A stretch of 64,000 bases of DNA from Pseudomonadota bacterium. Lineage in GTDB: Bacteria; Desulfobacterota; Desulfobacteria; Desulfobacterales; RPRI01. This document shows positions 16,119 to 25,796 of this stretch, piece by piece (within the stretch, counting starts at the first letter, position 1; each line of letters starts with the position of its first letter). The position numbers were made by a program, and so were the translations under genes. The notes beneath the pieces were generated by a model. That model was not told where the DNA came from. It saw only the letters and a program-made list of their open reading frames with translations, and searched no databases. The stretch is from NCBI GenBank assembly GCA_018817425.1, contig JAHITX010000100.1, positions 1 to 64,000 on the forward strand. The letters are read 5' to 3'.

Positions 16119-16996
16119 TAAAAAGCATGACCGGATATGCAAGGTCTGAAAAAACAGAAGCAGGTTTTGAAATTGTAACTGAAATTCGTACATACAACAG
16201 CAAGCACCTTGATATAAATCTTCGTTTTCCCCATGAATATAATGCGTTTGAAGATAAAATAAGAGGCTTGATCGGTTCAAGAGTATCAAGGGGCCGTATC
16301 GAGATTAAAATTACTATAAAAGAAAATAATGGTAATTTAATTGAATTTGAAATCGATGAAAAAAAAGCGAGCGCATACTATAATATACTTTTGAGTTTAA
16401 GAGATAAATTAGGTATGGATGCACAAATACCCCTTGATATGATAGCAGGTGCTGAAGGAGTAATAAAAGTTGCGGAAACTAAAAAAGATATTGAGGCTCA
16501 GTGGCTTTTGATAAAAGATTCTTTGGATGAGGCTTTAAGTATTTTAGATGATATGAGGAAAAAAGAGGGTAAGTTTATTGCCGGTGATTTTGTTAAGAGG
16601 GTTGAAACCATTGAACAATTATTAAACAGTATTGAGTTTGAATCCCGTGACATGCTTCTTTACTACACGCAACGTTTAAAAGACCGGATATCAATATTGA
16701 CAAAAGATACTATTGAGCTTGATGCCGGAAGAATTGCTCAGGAAGCGGCGTTTCTTGCAGACAGATGTGATATATCGGAAGAAGTAGTCAGGGTAAAAAG
16801 CCATTTAAACCAGTTTAATCTTATAATGAGTTTGGATGAGCCTGCCGGAAGAAAACTTAATTTTTTATTGCAGGAATTGAACCGTGAATTTAATACAATT
16901 GGTTCAAAAACTGAAAAAGCAATAGTTTCTCATACAATTGTAAATGTTAAATCCGAGATTGAAAAGTTAAGGGAGCAGGTGCAAAATATCGAATAA
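16115..16996 (+). CDS. YicC family endoribonuclease-like protein
   Basis: The 293-residue protein starts MIKSMTGYARSE and ends with RKLNFLLQELNREFNTIGSK, the two conserved blocks of the YicC family (N-terminal YicC and C-terminal DUF1732). E. coli YicC has been described as an endoribonuclease acting on small RNA. The start overlaps the DUF4416 stop. Its usual partners gmk and a RemA-like gene follow, so the assignment has good context support. Confidence 0.9.
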   Translation: MIKSMTGYARSEKTEAGFEIVTEIRTYNSKHLDINLRFPHEYNAFEDKIRGLIGSRVSRGRIEIKITIKENNGNLIEFEIDEKKASAYYNILLSLRDKLGMDAQIPLDMIAGAEGVIKVAETKKDIEAQWLLIKDSLDEALSILDDMRKKEGKFIAGDFVKRVETIEQLLNSIEFESRDMLLYYTQRLKDRISILTKDTIELDAGRIAQEAAFLADRCDISEEVVRVKSHLNQFNLIMSLDEPAGRKLNFLLQELNREFNTIGSKTEKAIVSHTIVNVKSEIEKLREQVQNIE

Positions 16997-17091
16997 TTAT
17001 ATGAAAAAATATAGAGTATAGTGTTTTAATCCGTTTATGTTATTTGCTCTATGAAAACTATTTACACAAATTTGTTTGAAAAAGGAGGAAA

Positions 17092-17349
17092 ATGGAACAG
17101 ACTCTTTTAAACATTGGACATGGAAGTTCTGTAGTAGCAGAACGGGTTGTTGCAATTGTATCTCCCAATTCAGCTCCAATGAAACGCTTAAAGGATGATG
17201 CAAAAGATGAAAAACGACTAGTTGATGCAACCCATGGACGCAAAACAAGAGCAATAATTGTTTTGGACAGTAATCATATAATTCTTTCCAGTTATACTCC
17301 TGAAACGATATCCCAGCGTTATACAAAGAATTTAAATAAAGAGATATGA
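17092..17349 (+). CDS. RemA-like (DUF370) DNA-binding protein
   Basis: The 85-residue protein has [19 protein letters not shown] and [15 protein letters not shown], the DUF370/RemA pattern. In Bacillus RemA is a DNA-binding activator of matrix and osmoprotection genes; in Desulfobacterota the same family sits between yicC and gmk, as here, and its role there is not known. A very strong AAAGGAGGAAA site precedes the ATG. Its stop overlaps the gmk start by four bases. Confidence 0.85.
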   Translation: MEQTLLNIGHGSSVVAERVVAIVSPNSAPMKRLKDDAKDEKRLVDATHGRKTRAIIVLDSNHIILSSYTPETISQRYTKNLNKEI

Positions 17350-17963
17350 CTTTACGATCAGTTACCAAAAAAGATACGGATACCACCAATACTTTAAAAC
17401 CTGGCCGTCTTTTTATAGTTTCCGCACCTTCCGGAGCAGGCAAAACTACTCTTTGCAGGAGATTGCTGGCACGCTTTACTGACATGATTTATTCAATATC
17501 TTATACCACAAGAGCCCCCCGCATAGATGAAAAAAACGGTGTTGATTACTTTTTTATATCAAAAAAAGATTTTGAAAAAAAAATCATAGAAGGCAAATGG
17601 GCTGAGTGGGCAAAAGTACACGGAAATTTCTATGGCACATCTGCCGAATATATAAATGACGCTATTTTATCCGGAAAAGATATACTGCTTGATATAGATG
17701 TAAAAGGCACCATGCAGATAATTAAGCGCTATTTTGAAAGCATTACAATCTTTATTATGCCTCCATCATTTGAGGAGCTGAAGATACGAATGGAATCAAG
17801 GGGCACAGATACCAGGGAAGTAATAGAAAAGCGTTTGAAGAATGCAAAAGAAGAGATGGCTCAAAAAAATCTGTATAAACACGAGATAATTAATGATAGC
17901 CTTGATAAAGCAACATCTGAACTTTTCGCACTGATTGAACAATACCGGACAGGCAGCTTGTAA
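17346..17963 (+). CDS. gmk: Guanylate kinase
   Basis: The 205-residue protein has the P-loop PSGAGKTTL (about residues 30-38), [19 protein letters not shown] for GMP binding, and the [10 protein letters not shown] segment, all standard for guanylate kinase, which converts GMP and ATP to GDP and ADP. The length is normal with a short N-terminal extension. It is coupled to the RemA-like gene by an ATGA overlap and abuts the YhcH gene with no gap. Confidence 0.95.
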   Translation: MTLRSVTKKDTDTTNTLKPGRLFIVSAPSGAGKTTLCRRLLARFTDMIYSISYTTRAPRIDEKNGVDYFFISKKDFEKKIIEGKWAEWAKVHGNFYGTSAEYINDAILSGKDILLDIDVKGTMQIIKRYFESITIFIMPPSFEELKIRMESRGTDTREVIEKRLKNAKEEMAQKNLYKHEIINDSLDKATSELFALIEQYRTGSL

Positions 17964-18410
17964 ATGATAATTGACAGCATTGATAATATTGAAACATATG
18001 CCGGAGCAGGAGATAAGATAACTACTGCATTAAGATATATAGCAGCAGCCGACTTTAAAAATGTTGAACCGGGAAAGTATGATATTGATGGTGATAACAT
18101 ATTTGCCATTGTCAGTGATTATATCACAAAGCACAGCAATCAGTGTTTTTTAGAAGCCCATCGGAAATATATAGATGTGCAGTATATGGTAAATGGAGTT
18201 GAATGGGTAGGGTATGCACCCTTAAAAGACCATGCGATTGTAAAGGAATATGATGAAAAAAAAGATTGTGTTTTTTTTGGCGGAACCCCTTCTTTTATAA
18301 AATTGGAAAAAGCAATGTTTGCAATATTTTTTCCAACAGATCTGCATATGCCGGGTACAGGAGATATGCCGGGCCCTGTAAGAAAAGTAGTAGTAAAGGT
18401 CAGGATATAA
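17964..18410 (+). CDS. YhcH/YjgK/YiaL family protein
   Basis: The 148-residue protein contains SDYITKHSNQCFLEAHRKYIDVQYMVNG and ends with MPGTGDMPGPVRKVVVKV, the cupin-like YhcH/YjgK/YiaL (DUF386) pattern that ends in a conserved K-V-V-V-K-V strand. Family members are linked to sugar or sialic-acid metabolism, but no sugar genes are near, so the substrate is unknown. It starts directly after the gmk stop. Its end overlaps that of the convergent hslO by 11 bases. Confidence 0.8.
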   Translation: MIIDSIDNIETYAGAGDKITTALRYIAAADFKNVEPGKYDIDGDNIFAIVSDYITKHSNQCFLEAHRKYIDVQYMVNGVEWVGYAPLKDHAIVKEYDEKKDCVFFGGTPSFIKLEKAMFAIFFPTDLHMPGTGDMPGPVRKVVVKVRI

Positions 18411-19320
18411 GCTTTTCTAAATCCTTTTTTGAAAATTCGTATAATGAATTACAATTATGACATGTTATCTGAAGCGGAAAAGGTCCGTTTTCTAAAATAT
18501 CTTTTTTCTCGTTTTTATCAAACATGGAAATATAATGCAGCATAAGCTTCTCATTACATCTGCAAAAAAACTCTATTCTGTAGTCATCTAAAATTTTAGG
18601 GTTCAGTTTTTTAAATGATTCACAAATAATGTTATCCGGCTCTTTTCCTTCTTCAATAAGAATACCGATTGATGGAAGATCGTTTATAATACTTTCAAGG
18701 TTTTTTGCCAAATCATCTGATGCATTCGGCATTAACTGTAGAAACAGCCCACCGGCGCCGACAACTTCCCCTTGTGTATCAAACTTGACACTTAAATTAA
18801 AAACGCTTGGTATTTGTTCGGAAGAGTAAAAGTAATTTGCCAGATCTTTTGCTATAGAGCCGTAAAGCAGTGCTATATGGCCTGCGTAGGGTTGCTTTGC
18901 ATCTTCGAGATATTTTGTAACTGTCAGCAAACCTGCACCAAGAAAAGGTGATATATTAAAATCTTCAAGAGGTTTATCTATTGGAATTGGCGTCTGTTTT
19001 AAATATCCTCTTATTTCTCCATAAGCATTGGTTTCAACACTAATCCCTTTTATAGGCCCCGAACAGTCGATTTTTAAAGCGATTCTGTCATTTCCTTTCA
19101 GATTGGAAGATAATAAACCACAACCCAGATAGGCCTGGCCTAAGACAAGTGTTTCCAATATGCCAAGATCAAAATTTGCACGCATTTCCTTTATCATTCG
19201 AGTCCCATAGATAAAAGCACCACGTATAGACCCGTTTGCAAGAAGAAACCTGTGAATTTTGTCTTTTGATTTTTCTTTAAAACCGTTTTTAACAGAATCG
19301 TTTAATTGTTTTTTAATCAT
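18400..19320 (-). CDS. hslO: Hsp33 redox-regulated chaperone
   Basis: The 306-residue protein follows the Hsp33 plan: an N-terminal chaperone domain with GSIRGAFIYGTRMI near the start and a C-terminal zinc/redox switch with C-x-C (FFCRCNEK) and C-x2-C (ITCHNCNSLYEF) near residues 246-290. Oxidation of these cysteines releases zinc and activates holdase activity. A long intergenic region (273 bases) separates it from the divergent MscS gene. Confidence 0.92.
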   Translation of the reverse strand: MIKKQLNDSVKNGFKEKSKDKIHRFLLANGSIRGAFIYGTRMIKEMRANFDLGILETLVLGQAYLGCGLLSSNLKGNDRIALKIDCSGPIKGISVETNAYGEIRGYLKQTPIPIDKPLEDFNISPFLGAGLLTVTKYLEDAKQPYAGHIALLYGSIAKDLANYFYSSEQIPSVFNLSVKFDTQGEVVGAGGLFLQLMPNASDDLAKNLESIINDLPSIGILIEEGKEPDNIICESFKKLNPKILDDYRIEFFCRCNEKLMLHYISMFDKNEKKDILENGPFPLQITCHNCNSLYEFSKKDLEKLIS

Positions 19321-19593
19321 CTCTACCTTCTTAAATTAAGCTCATTTCTTACAACTTTCCAAGTGTAATGCCCTGTTGATATATGTATATTATTTAAGGG
19401 CTTTTTGCTTTTTTAAACTATATTGATATCAGTTTTATGTGTCAAGTTCTAAACCAATAGCTCATAATAAGAATATCCTATATATAAATCAGGCAACAGA
19501 TTAATATCTTGTTCAAAATTCTTAAAATTGTTATATGAAAAAAGCTAAACCCAATATAGTCGGTATTATTACAAATCATAAAGAGTAAATATC

Positions 19594-20688
19594 ATGGAAA
19601 ATTACATAAACTTATTTTTTTCACACCTATTTTCTGACAATAAATCATTAGAAAATTATATCATCAGTATTTTAGCCATTGTAATTACAGCTTTTGCAGC
19701 GTGGTGGATTTTAAATGCCATTATGGGAAGTTTGAAAAAAAGATATAATAAATCTTCTCTAAATGGAAAAAAAGGTGCTTTCTTACCCATTATAAAGCAG
19801 GGCGGGCATTATGCCATCTTCATTATTGTTGTTATTGCATTAGTTCGTCTTTTTAAAGCGCCGCTTCTGGAAAAAACGGCATATGCCTTAATGATTTTGC
19901 TGTTTACCATAATTATCAGTAAATTTGTAAGCTTATTGATCCCTTTCCTAAGAGATAAGATTGCTTTAAAAACACATACAAAAATAGATGATGTGATTTT
20001 TGAGCTTATGTCGAAATTTTCAAACGTAGTTGTTTATGCTGCAGGAATTATTCTGGCTCTTGATATACTTGGATTAAACATAATGCCGTTTGTTGCCGGA
20101 GCCGGTATTGCCGGTATAGCAATTGGTTTTGCAGCTAAAGATACGTTATCAAATCTGATTGCCGGAATTTTATTGATTATTGACAGGCCTTTTGAAGTCG
20201 GAGACCGGATTGAAGTCTGGACAGCTCCACAAAACAGCGCCACATGGGGAGATGTTGTAGATATAGGCCTAAGAGCAACCAAGATCAGAACCACGGATAA
20301 CATTGTTATAATAATCCCAAATAATGAGATTATGAAACGCGATATTATCAACTATACAACAATTACAAAAGAAATACGGGTTAGAATCCCCATCGGCGTT
20401 GCTTATGATTCGGATATAAAAAAGGCAAAGGAATCTATTATAAAGGTTTCACTTGAGCTTGACTGGGTAATGAAAGAACCTGAACCTAAGGTGGTTGTTC
20501 ACAGTTTCGGAGATTCGGCTGTCAACTTGCAGGCAAGAGTATGGATTAGTGATCCACGGCGCAGGATAGATACAGTTTCATATATTACAGACAGGGTAAA
20601 AGAAGTTTTTGATAAAGAAAATATTGAGATTCCATACCCGAAGCGTGATATCTATATAAAAAGTGAAAAAAACTTTAATAACTCGTAA
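19594..20688 (+). CDS. MscS family mechanosensitive channel
   Basis: The 364-residue protein has four or five membrane segments; the last, glycine/alanine-rich helix (VAGAGIAGIAIGFAAKDTLSNLIAG) is the MscS pore-lining TM3, followed by the beta domain with DRPFEVGDRIEV and the C-terminal alpha/beta domain. It would form a heptameric channel relieving osmotic pressure in the inner membrane. It precedes an FNT channel gene with 30 bases between. Confidence 0.9.
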   Translation: MENYINLFFSHLFSDNKSLENYIISILAIVITAFAAWWILNAIMGSLKKRYNKSSLNGKKGAFLPIIKQGGHYAIFIIVVIALVRLFKAPLLEKTAYALMILLFTIIISKFVSLLIPFLRDKIALKTHTKIDDVIFELMSKFSNVVVYAAGIILALDILGLNIMPFVAGAGIAGIAIGFAAKDTLSNLIAGILLIIDRPFEVGDRIEVWTAPQNSATWGDVVDIGLRATKIRTTDNIVIIIPNNEIMKRDIINYTTITKEIRVRIPIGVAYDSDIKKAKESIIKVSLELDWVMKEPEPKVVVHSFGDSAVNLQARVWISDPRRRIDTVSYITDRVKEVFDKENIEIPYPKRDIYIKSEKNFNNS

Positions 20689-20718
20689 CATTTGTAAAGT
20701 TAATCATTGGAGACTAAT

Positions 20719-21588
20719 ATGGATGACATAACATCCCGTATAGATATGTTGCTTCCTGTAGAGATGGCCAAAAAAGCGGAAGAACTTGGTGTAAAAAAAG
20801 CTACTATCGGATGGCGTAATTTATTTCTTCTTTCAATCCTTGCCGGTGCATTTATCTCCTTAGGAGCAATATTCAGCACATCAGTAACCTCTGGTGCTGC
20901 TGGAACTATTCCTTTTGGAATTATAAAACTTTTAGGCGGTCTTGTTTTTTGCTTAGGACTTATACTTGTAGTTGTTGGCGGAGCGGAATTGTTTACTGGC
21001 AATAACCTCATTGTGATGGCATGGGCCAGTGGTAAAGTATCATTATGGCAATTACTAAGAAACTGGATTATAGTCTATATCGGAAATTTTGCCGGTTCAT
21101 TTTTAACTGCAATTATTATGTTTTTTACCAATCAATATATGTTTGGTAAAGGAGCAATCGGACTCAATGCTTTAAATATAGCAACAACAAAATGTAATCT
21201 TGGATTCATTGAAGCATTGTTTCTTGGAATTATGTGTAATGCTTTGGTATGCCTTGCCGTATGGTTGTGCTTTAGCGCAAAAACTACTACCGATAAAATT
21301 TTATCTATAATATTTCCAATAACCGCTTTTGTTGCTTGTGGTTTTGAACACTGTGTAGCAAATATGTACTTTGTTCCCATTGGTATGTTTATAAAATCTT
21401 TTGCCAAGCCTCTTTTTTGGGAAAATATCGGCAAAACGGCCGCTGACTATGTTGCTCTTACATGGGGTGGTTTCTTTTATGCAAATCTTCTTCCTGTAAC
21501 AATAGGAAATATTATAGGCGGGTCGGTTTTAGTAGGTTTGGTATACTGGTTTATATATATCAGAAAATCAAAGGTTCCTATTTTTTAA
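20719..21588 (+). CDS. Formate/nitrite transporter (FNT/FocA family)
   Basis: The 289-residue protein has six membrane segments with the FNT hallmarks LAGAFISLGAIF, GAELFTGNNLI (the omega-loop region), LGIMCNALVCLAVWL and FEHCVANMYFVPIGM. It would pass formate, nitrite or hydrosulfide. An upstream in-frame TTG exists at 20707, but GGAG at 20709-20712 positions the ATG at 20719. In a sulfate reducer an HSC-type hydrosulfide exit or formate uptake are both possible; sequence alone does not decide. Confidence 0.88.
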   Translation: MDDITSRIDMLLPVEMAKKAEELGVKKATIGWRNLFLLSILAGAFISLGAIFSTSVTSGAAGTIPFGIIKLLGGLVFCLGLILVVVGGAELFTGNNLIVMAWASGKVSLWQLLRNWIIVYIGNFAGSFLTAIIMFFTNQYMFGKGAIGLNALNIATTKCNLGFIEALFLGIMCNALVCLAVWLCFSAKTTTDKILSIIFPITAFVACGFEHCVANMYFVPIGMFIKSFAKPLFWENIGKTAADYVALTWGGFFYANLLPVTIGNIIGGSVLVGLVYWFIYIRKSKVPIF

Positions 21589-21654
21589 AAGATTGATAAT
21601 AACTGCTCAAGATACTATAAAGAATACTATGACTTTAGCCAAATAAAATAAACT

Positions 21655-22635
21655 ATGATTGAAGAAATATTACCTCATATATACAGGATTAAAATTCCGC
21701 TTCCCAAGAATCCGCTTGGAGCTTTAAACTCCTATATAATAAAAAATAGTGAGCGAAGCATAATTATTGATACCGGTTTTGCTCAGGATGAATGCATGAA
21801 TGTAATGCTTTCCGGTTTAAAAGAACTGGAAATTGATATAAAAAAAACTGACTTTTTTATTACTCACATGCATCCTGATCATCTTGGCCTTGCTTTAAGA
21901 ATTGCTCCGGATACCTCCAGAATATATTTTAATCAGATAGAAGCAGATATGCTCAGATCGGGATATTTCCTGGATGAATATACTGACGCTGCATGCCAAA
22001 ACGGTTTTCCGGAAAAAGAGCTTAAAGCCCTTTACAATCATCCCGGATTTAAATCTTATAAATATGCTTCAGAAGGATTGGCAAACTTTCATATTATAAA
22101 TGATGGCACTATATTTGGCATATCCGGTTATCAGTTCAAGTGCATTCAAACTCCCGGCCATACAAAAGGACATATGTGCCTATATGAACCGGACAAAAAA
22201 ATATTGATAGCAGGAGACCATATCCTTAATGATATTACTGCTACAATTCAATTATGGTCTGATGAGCAAAATCCTTTAAATGACTATATGACAAGTCTTG
22301 ATAATATTTATGGGCTTGATATTAAATTAACACTTCCAGGCCATAGATCTTTAATAACAAATACCAGAAAAAGGATTCTGGAAATAAAGGATCACCATCA
22401 AAAAAGGCTTGAAAATATTATTTCTATACTGAAAACTGGGAAGAAAAATGCATTTCAAATAGCCTCACAGATGAGCTGGGACACAAATTATGAGAGTTGG
22501 GATTCATTTCCCGGTGCGCAAAAATGGATTGCTACAGGTGAAGCTATTGCCCATTTAAAATATCTTGAACAAGATCAAGTGCAAAAAGAAAAGCTTGAAA
22601 AGAATATCATATACTCGTTGAAAAAGGGCATATGA
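21655..22635 (+). CDS. MBL-fold metallo-hydrolase
   Basis: The 326-residue protein carries the metallo-beta-lactamase metal site FITHMHPDHLG (H-x-H-x-D-H, about residues 66-76), CIQTPGHTKGHM (second His), IAGDHIL (bridging Asp) and LPGHRS (last His), all four motifs in order. A helical C-terminal tail follows. Members include glyoxalase II-like and many thioester or lactone hydrolases; the substrate is not evident. A small cysteine protein gene follows after 13 bases. Confidence 0.88.
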   Translation: MIEEILPHIYRIKIPLPKNPLGALNSYIIKNSERSIIIDTGFAQDECMNVMLSGLKELEIDIKKTDFFITHMHPDHLGLALRIAPDTSRIYFNQIEADMLRSGYFLDEYTDAACQNGFPEKELKALYNHPGFKSYKYASEGLANFHIINDGTIFGISGYQFKCIQTPGHTKGHMCLYEPDKKILIAGDHILNDITATIQLWSDEQNPLNDYMTSLDNIYGLDIKLTLPGHRSLITNTRKRILEIKDHHQKRLENIISILKTGKKNAFQIASQMSWDTNYESWDSFPGAQKWIATGEAIAHLKYLEQDQVQKEKLEKNIIYSLKKGI

Positions 22636-22648
22636 AAAAGGAGAGAAA

Positions 22649-22834
22649 ATGCTTAAAATTCTTGTATTGCTTATTACGGTTTTTGTAATTTTTATAATTG
22701 TCAGAAAACCAGCTTCGGAAGAAAAAGAAGAAATAGAAAAAGAGTCAAAAGATATAGCAGTAACTTATGTATGTACAGAATGCGGCGAAAAAAATTGCAA
22801 TTGCTACAAAGAAGATATAACACATAAACATTAA
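22649..22834 (+). CDS. Small membrane-anchored cysteine protein
   Basis: The 61-residue protein has one N-terminal membrane helix (residues about 2-20), an acidic linker and a terminal cysteine cluster VCTECGEKNCNCYKED with C-x2-C...C-x-C spacing, followed by HKH. The pattern suggests zinc or iron-sulfur binding at the membrane. A strong AAAGGAGAG ribosome site precedes it. It sits between the MBL hydrolase and a nitroreductase. No family is recognised. Confidence 0.65.
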   Translation: MLKILVLLITVFVIFIIVRKPASEEKEEIEKESKDIAVTYVCTECGEKNCNCYKEDITHKH

Positions 22835-22885
22835 CCAGCCACATGTGAAGATATAACTAATTTCATTTGTTATAGGAGGGTATTC

Positions 22886-23428
22886 ATGTCGGATATTATG
22901 GAAGTTATAAAAGAAAGAAGAAGTATAAGAACATATGATGTAAAAGATGTTTCTGATGAAAAATTAAATACTATATTTGAAGCAGTAAGATGGTCGCCTT
23001 CCTGGGCAAATACGCAGTGTTGGGAAATAGTTGTAATAAGAGATAAGGTCATAAAAGAAAATCTGAGAGAAACAATTTTGCCAAAAAATCCTGCTACAAA
23101 TGCAATTACCCAGGCACCTGTTCTTCTTGCAGTTTGCGGCAAATTAAATTCATCGGGATTTTACAATAATGAGGCTCCGACAAAATTTAAAGACTGGTTC
23201 ATGTTTGATCTTGGTATATTTACCCAGACGCTTTGTCTTGCAGCGCAAGACCTTGGGATAGGTACAGTTGTAGTTGGGCTTTTAGATCATGACAAGGCAA
23301 AAAAGCATATAAACGTGCCGGAAGGGTATGAGCTTGTAGCCCTTATTCCGCTTGGGTATTCTGCAAAATCAAGCTCTGTTCCTAAACGAAGAGAAATTAA
23401 GGATTTTATTCATTATAATACTTTTTAG
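22886..23428 (+). CDS. Nitroreductase family protein
   Basis: The 180-residue flavoprotein begins VIKERRSIRTYDVKDVSD and contains VRWSPSWANTQCWEIVV and LGIGTVVVGLLD, the FMN-binding pattern of nitroreductases. It would reduce nitro groups, quinones or act as a dehydrogenase with FMN; the physiological substrate is unknown. A TAGGAGGG ribosome site lies 6-8 bases before the ATG. A palindromic repeat lies in the gap after it. Confidence 0.88.
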   Translation: MSDIMEVIKERRSIRTYDVKDVSDEKLNTIFEAVRWSPSWANTQCWEIVVIRDKVIKENLRETILPKNPATNAITQAPVLLAVCGKLNSSGFYNNEAPTKFKDWFMFDLGIFTQTLCLAAQDLGIGTVVVGLLDHDKAKKHINVPEGYELVALIPLGYSAKSSSVPKRREIKDFIHYNTF

Positions 23429-23489
23429 GGCAAAGCTACCCACTTATGAGTAATAACAATATTGATGAATTCGTAAAAACACCTCAAAT

Positions 23490-23560
23490 CGTCATACGGG
23501 CGAAACCGGTATCCAGAACCTATTTAAATTGCTGGATGCCGGATTGGGTCCGGCATGACG
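23490..23560. repeat. REP-like intergenic palindrome
   Basis: The left arm (23490-23516, beginning CGTCATACGGGCG and ending GGTATCCAG) and the right arm (23532-23560, beginning CTGGATGCCGG and ending CCGGCATGACG) form an imperfect hairpin with a 15-base AT-rich loop. A second small hairpin, GGACTT/AAGTCC at 23575-23591, follows. The type CGTCAT-CCGG-TATCCAG resembles scattered palindromic repeats in many proteobacterial genomes. It lies between the ends of two convergent genes. Confidence 0.6.
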
Positions 23561-23615
23561 AAACAGGAATTCCCGGACTTTAAAAAAGTCCAGCAATATA
23601 AAAACCCGAATAAAG

Positions 23616-24065
23616 TTATTTATTTGTTTCTTTTCTGAGTAAATATCTTGCTTTTGAGCCGCTTCCATCTTCAAAAGTAAGTTCTTGGTTGTTGTAGTGT
23701 GTAACTTCCCACCCATTTATGCTCAATGCGTTTAATATACTCATTTCCGATATTTTGGGAGTGTTTGGTTTTTTATTAGTGTATTTTTGAATAAAATCTT
23801 TAAATGCTTCGTGTTTCGCATCTTTCTGAGCGATTATACTCTCTTTGCTGTAAGATGAAATTTCTTTTCCTGAACCGTCATTTAAAAATACGGTTGTTGA
23901 CATTTCCGCTATTCCGCCATTCTCATCATAAAATCTGTTAACTATAACAAGTTCTGCATACTTGTAATATGTATTTTGAGATTGTTCTCCGGCATATGAA
24001 GAAACCGAGATTAACAGAATAGCTACACATAAAATATAATTCATATTGTTTTTCAAACTGGACAT
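23616..24065 (-). CDS. Secreted hypothetical protein
   Basis: From the ATG at 24065 the product has 149 residues, with a signal peptide (NYILCVAILLISVSSYA, cleavage near residue 26) and a soluble domain with YYKYAELVIVNRFYDENGG and LNALSINGWEVTHYNNQ. The longer frame reaches 24116, but a TTGGAGG site six bases before 24065 fixes this start. I do not recognise the family. It lies 29 bases downstream of the acyl-CoA ligase and may be co-transcribed. Confidence 0.65.
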   Translation of the reverse strand: MSSLKNNMNYILCVAILLISVSSYAGEQSQNTYYKYAELVIVNRFYDENGGIAEMSTTVFLNDGSGKEISSYSKESIIAQKDAKHEAFKDFIQKYTNKKPNTPKISEMSILNALSINGWEVTHYNNQELTFEDGSGSKARYLLRKETNK

Positions 24066-24094
24066 ATCTTGCCTCCAAAACTTTGTTTGATTAT

Positions 24095-25669
24095 TTACGT
24101 TTTTGTGCGAAAACATCGTATCTTTTCCTTAAGCCCCTTCTTAAATATCTTACCCGAACCCGTCTTCGGAAGCTCGGCAATAAATTCAACAGACTTAGGG
24201 GCTTTATAATGGGCAATTTGCTCCTTGCAGTGTTTTATGATTTCATCTTCAGTTGCACTGCACCCGGGCTTCAGCACAACAAATGCCTTTACAGCCTCAC
24301 CCCACTTGCTGTCAAAAACTCCTATGACAGCTGCTTCCAGCACTGCCTGATGGTTATAGAGTGAGTTCTCAACTTCGATACTGTAGACATTTTCCCCCCC
24401 TGTTATGATCATGTCCTTTTTACGGTCCACAATATTAACATAACCTTCACGATCTATAACTGCTATATCGCCGGTATACAGCCAGCCATTACGAATGGCC
24501 TTGGCGGTTTCATCAGGTTGGTTCCAATAACCCTGGGTAACTGTGTCACCCTTTACAATTATCTCGCCCACTTCTTTTGCGTCGCGCGCCACCTCTTTTC
24601 CGTTATCCCTTACAACCTTTAAGAGCACACCCATAATGGGCCTGCCTGTCTTTGCCTTGAATACAAATTGCTCTTTTGGGGGAAGTACTGAAAGGTTTTC
24701 CTTTAATAATGAAAGTGTAAGATAGGGGCTTGTCTCTGTCATGCCGTATGTCTGGATGTAATCACATTTAAACGTGTCCATAATGTTTTTTACAACTTCA
24801 GGGGCAATGGGTGCACCGCCGCTCAGAATTGCCCGGAGACTTGTCAGATCATAACTCTCAACACCCGGAGTGTTTACCAGCATGTTGAGCATGGTAGGAA
24901 TCATGTTTGTTATGGTAACCATTTCTTTCTGGATGGAAGAAAGGACAACTGATGGTTCAAACTCCGGGACGATCACATGTTTGCCCCCTATCCAGGTTAT
25001 TGCAAATGTTGCCCAGGCGTCCGCCAGATGAAAAAGAGGGGCCGCGTGTATCCAGTTGTCATGATCTGAAAGACTCAATTCAGCGATTGCTGCAAGGGCG
25101 TGGGTGCACACATTTTTGTGTGACAGTATAACTCCTTTCGGCCTCCCGGTGGTTCCGCTTGTGTAATAAAGGTGGGCGGTGTCTTCATCCTTGATGTCAG
25201 GTGGGGAAATATAGTCAGGGCTTTCCCCTGCAATTGCATTTTCATATTTCACTGACTCGAATGTGTCGGGGACATCCCCTGACCCTGTCCATATTACCTT
25301 ACCTATATTACTTTTAAGTCCCTTGAGGGCATCTACTGTTTCGCTGAAAATGTCTTCTGCTAATAAAATCTTTGCGCCTGAATCTTTAAGGATGAAATCA
25401 AGCTCTCTTGCCGAAAGCCTGTAGTTCAATGGATTGAGTATTGCGCCAAGCTGTGCCGCCGCAAAATATACCTCAAGATATTGATGAGCGTTTCTGTGAA
25501 TTATTGCAACTCTATCTCCCCTCTTAAGCCCAAGGGCCTTTAGAAGACGCGATAGCCTGAAAACACGTTGGCCGAATTGGCCATAGGAAAAACGCTTGCC
25601 GCTGCAAACAACTGCTTCCTTTTCTTCATAAAGGCCGATGGCCTTTTCCAGTATAAATGGTATATTCAA
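24095..25669 (-). CDS. Long-chain acyl-CoA ligase (AMP-binding)
   Basis: The 524-residue enzyme carries the AMP-binding motif YYTSGTTGRPKGV (about residues 168-180), YGMTETSP, and the hinge/C-terminal motifs WLYTGDIAVID and RKKDMIITGGENV, with the catalytic lysine in TGSGKIFKK. It would activate a fatty or related carboxylic acid with CoA via an acyl-adenylate. The length is typical of the FadD-like group. Chain-length preference cannot be read from sequence. Confidence 0.92.
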   Translation of the reverse strand: MNIPFILEKAIGLYEEKEAVVCSGKRFSYGQFGQRVFRLSRLLKALGLKRGDRVAIIHRNAHQYLEVYFAAAQLGAILNPLNYRLSARELDFILKDSGAKILLAEDIFSETVDALKGLKSNIGKVIWTGSGDVPDTFESVKYENAIAGESPDYISPPDIKDEDTAHLYYTSGTTGRPKGVILSHKNVCTHALAAIAELSLSDHDNWIHAAPLFHLADAWATFAITWIGGKHVIVPEFEPSVVLSSIQKEMVTITNMIPTMLNMLVNTPGVESYDLTSLRAILSGGAPIAPEVVKNIMDTFKCDYIQTYGMTETSPYLTLSLLKENLSVLPPKEQFVFKAKTGRPIMGVLLKVVRDNGKEVARDAKEVGEIIVKGDTVTQGYWNQPDETAKAIRNGWLYTGDIAVIDREGYVNIVDRKKDMIITGGENVYSIEVENSLYNHQAVLEAAVIGVFDSKWGEAVKAFVVLKPGCSATEDEIIKHCKEQIAHYKAPKSVEFIAELPKTGSGKIFKKGLKEKIRCFRTKT

Positions 25670-25796
25670 CTTATGCTCTCCTCTTTTCCTTGATCTTCCT
25701 TTTCAGTTTATCCGGAGGGTTGAAAATGGCTATACTCCCTCTATTCAGCTTTTATTAGAGAGTAAAGTACAGATTTACACATTATGCAACAGATAA

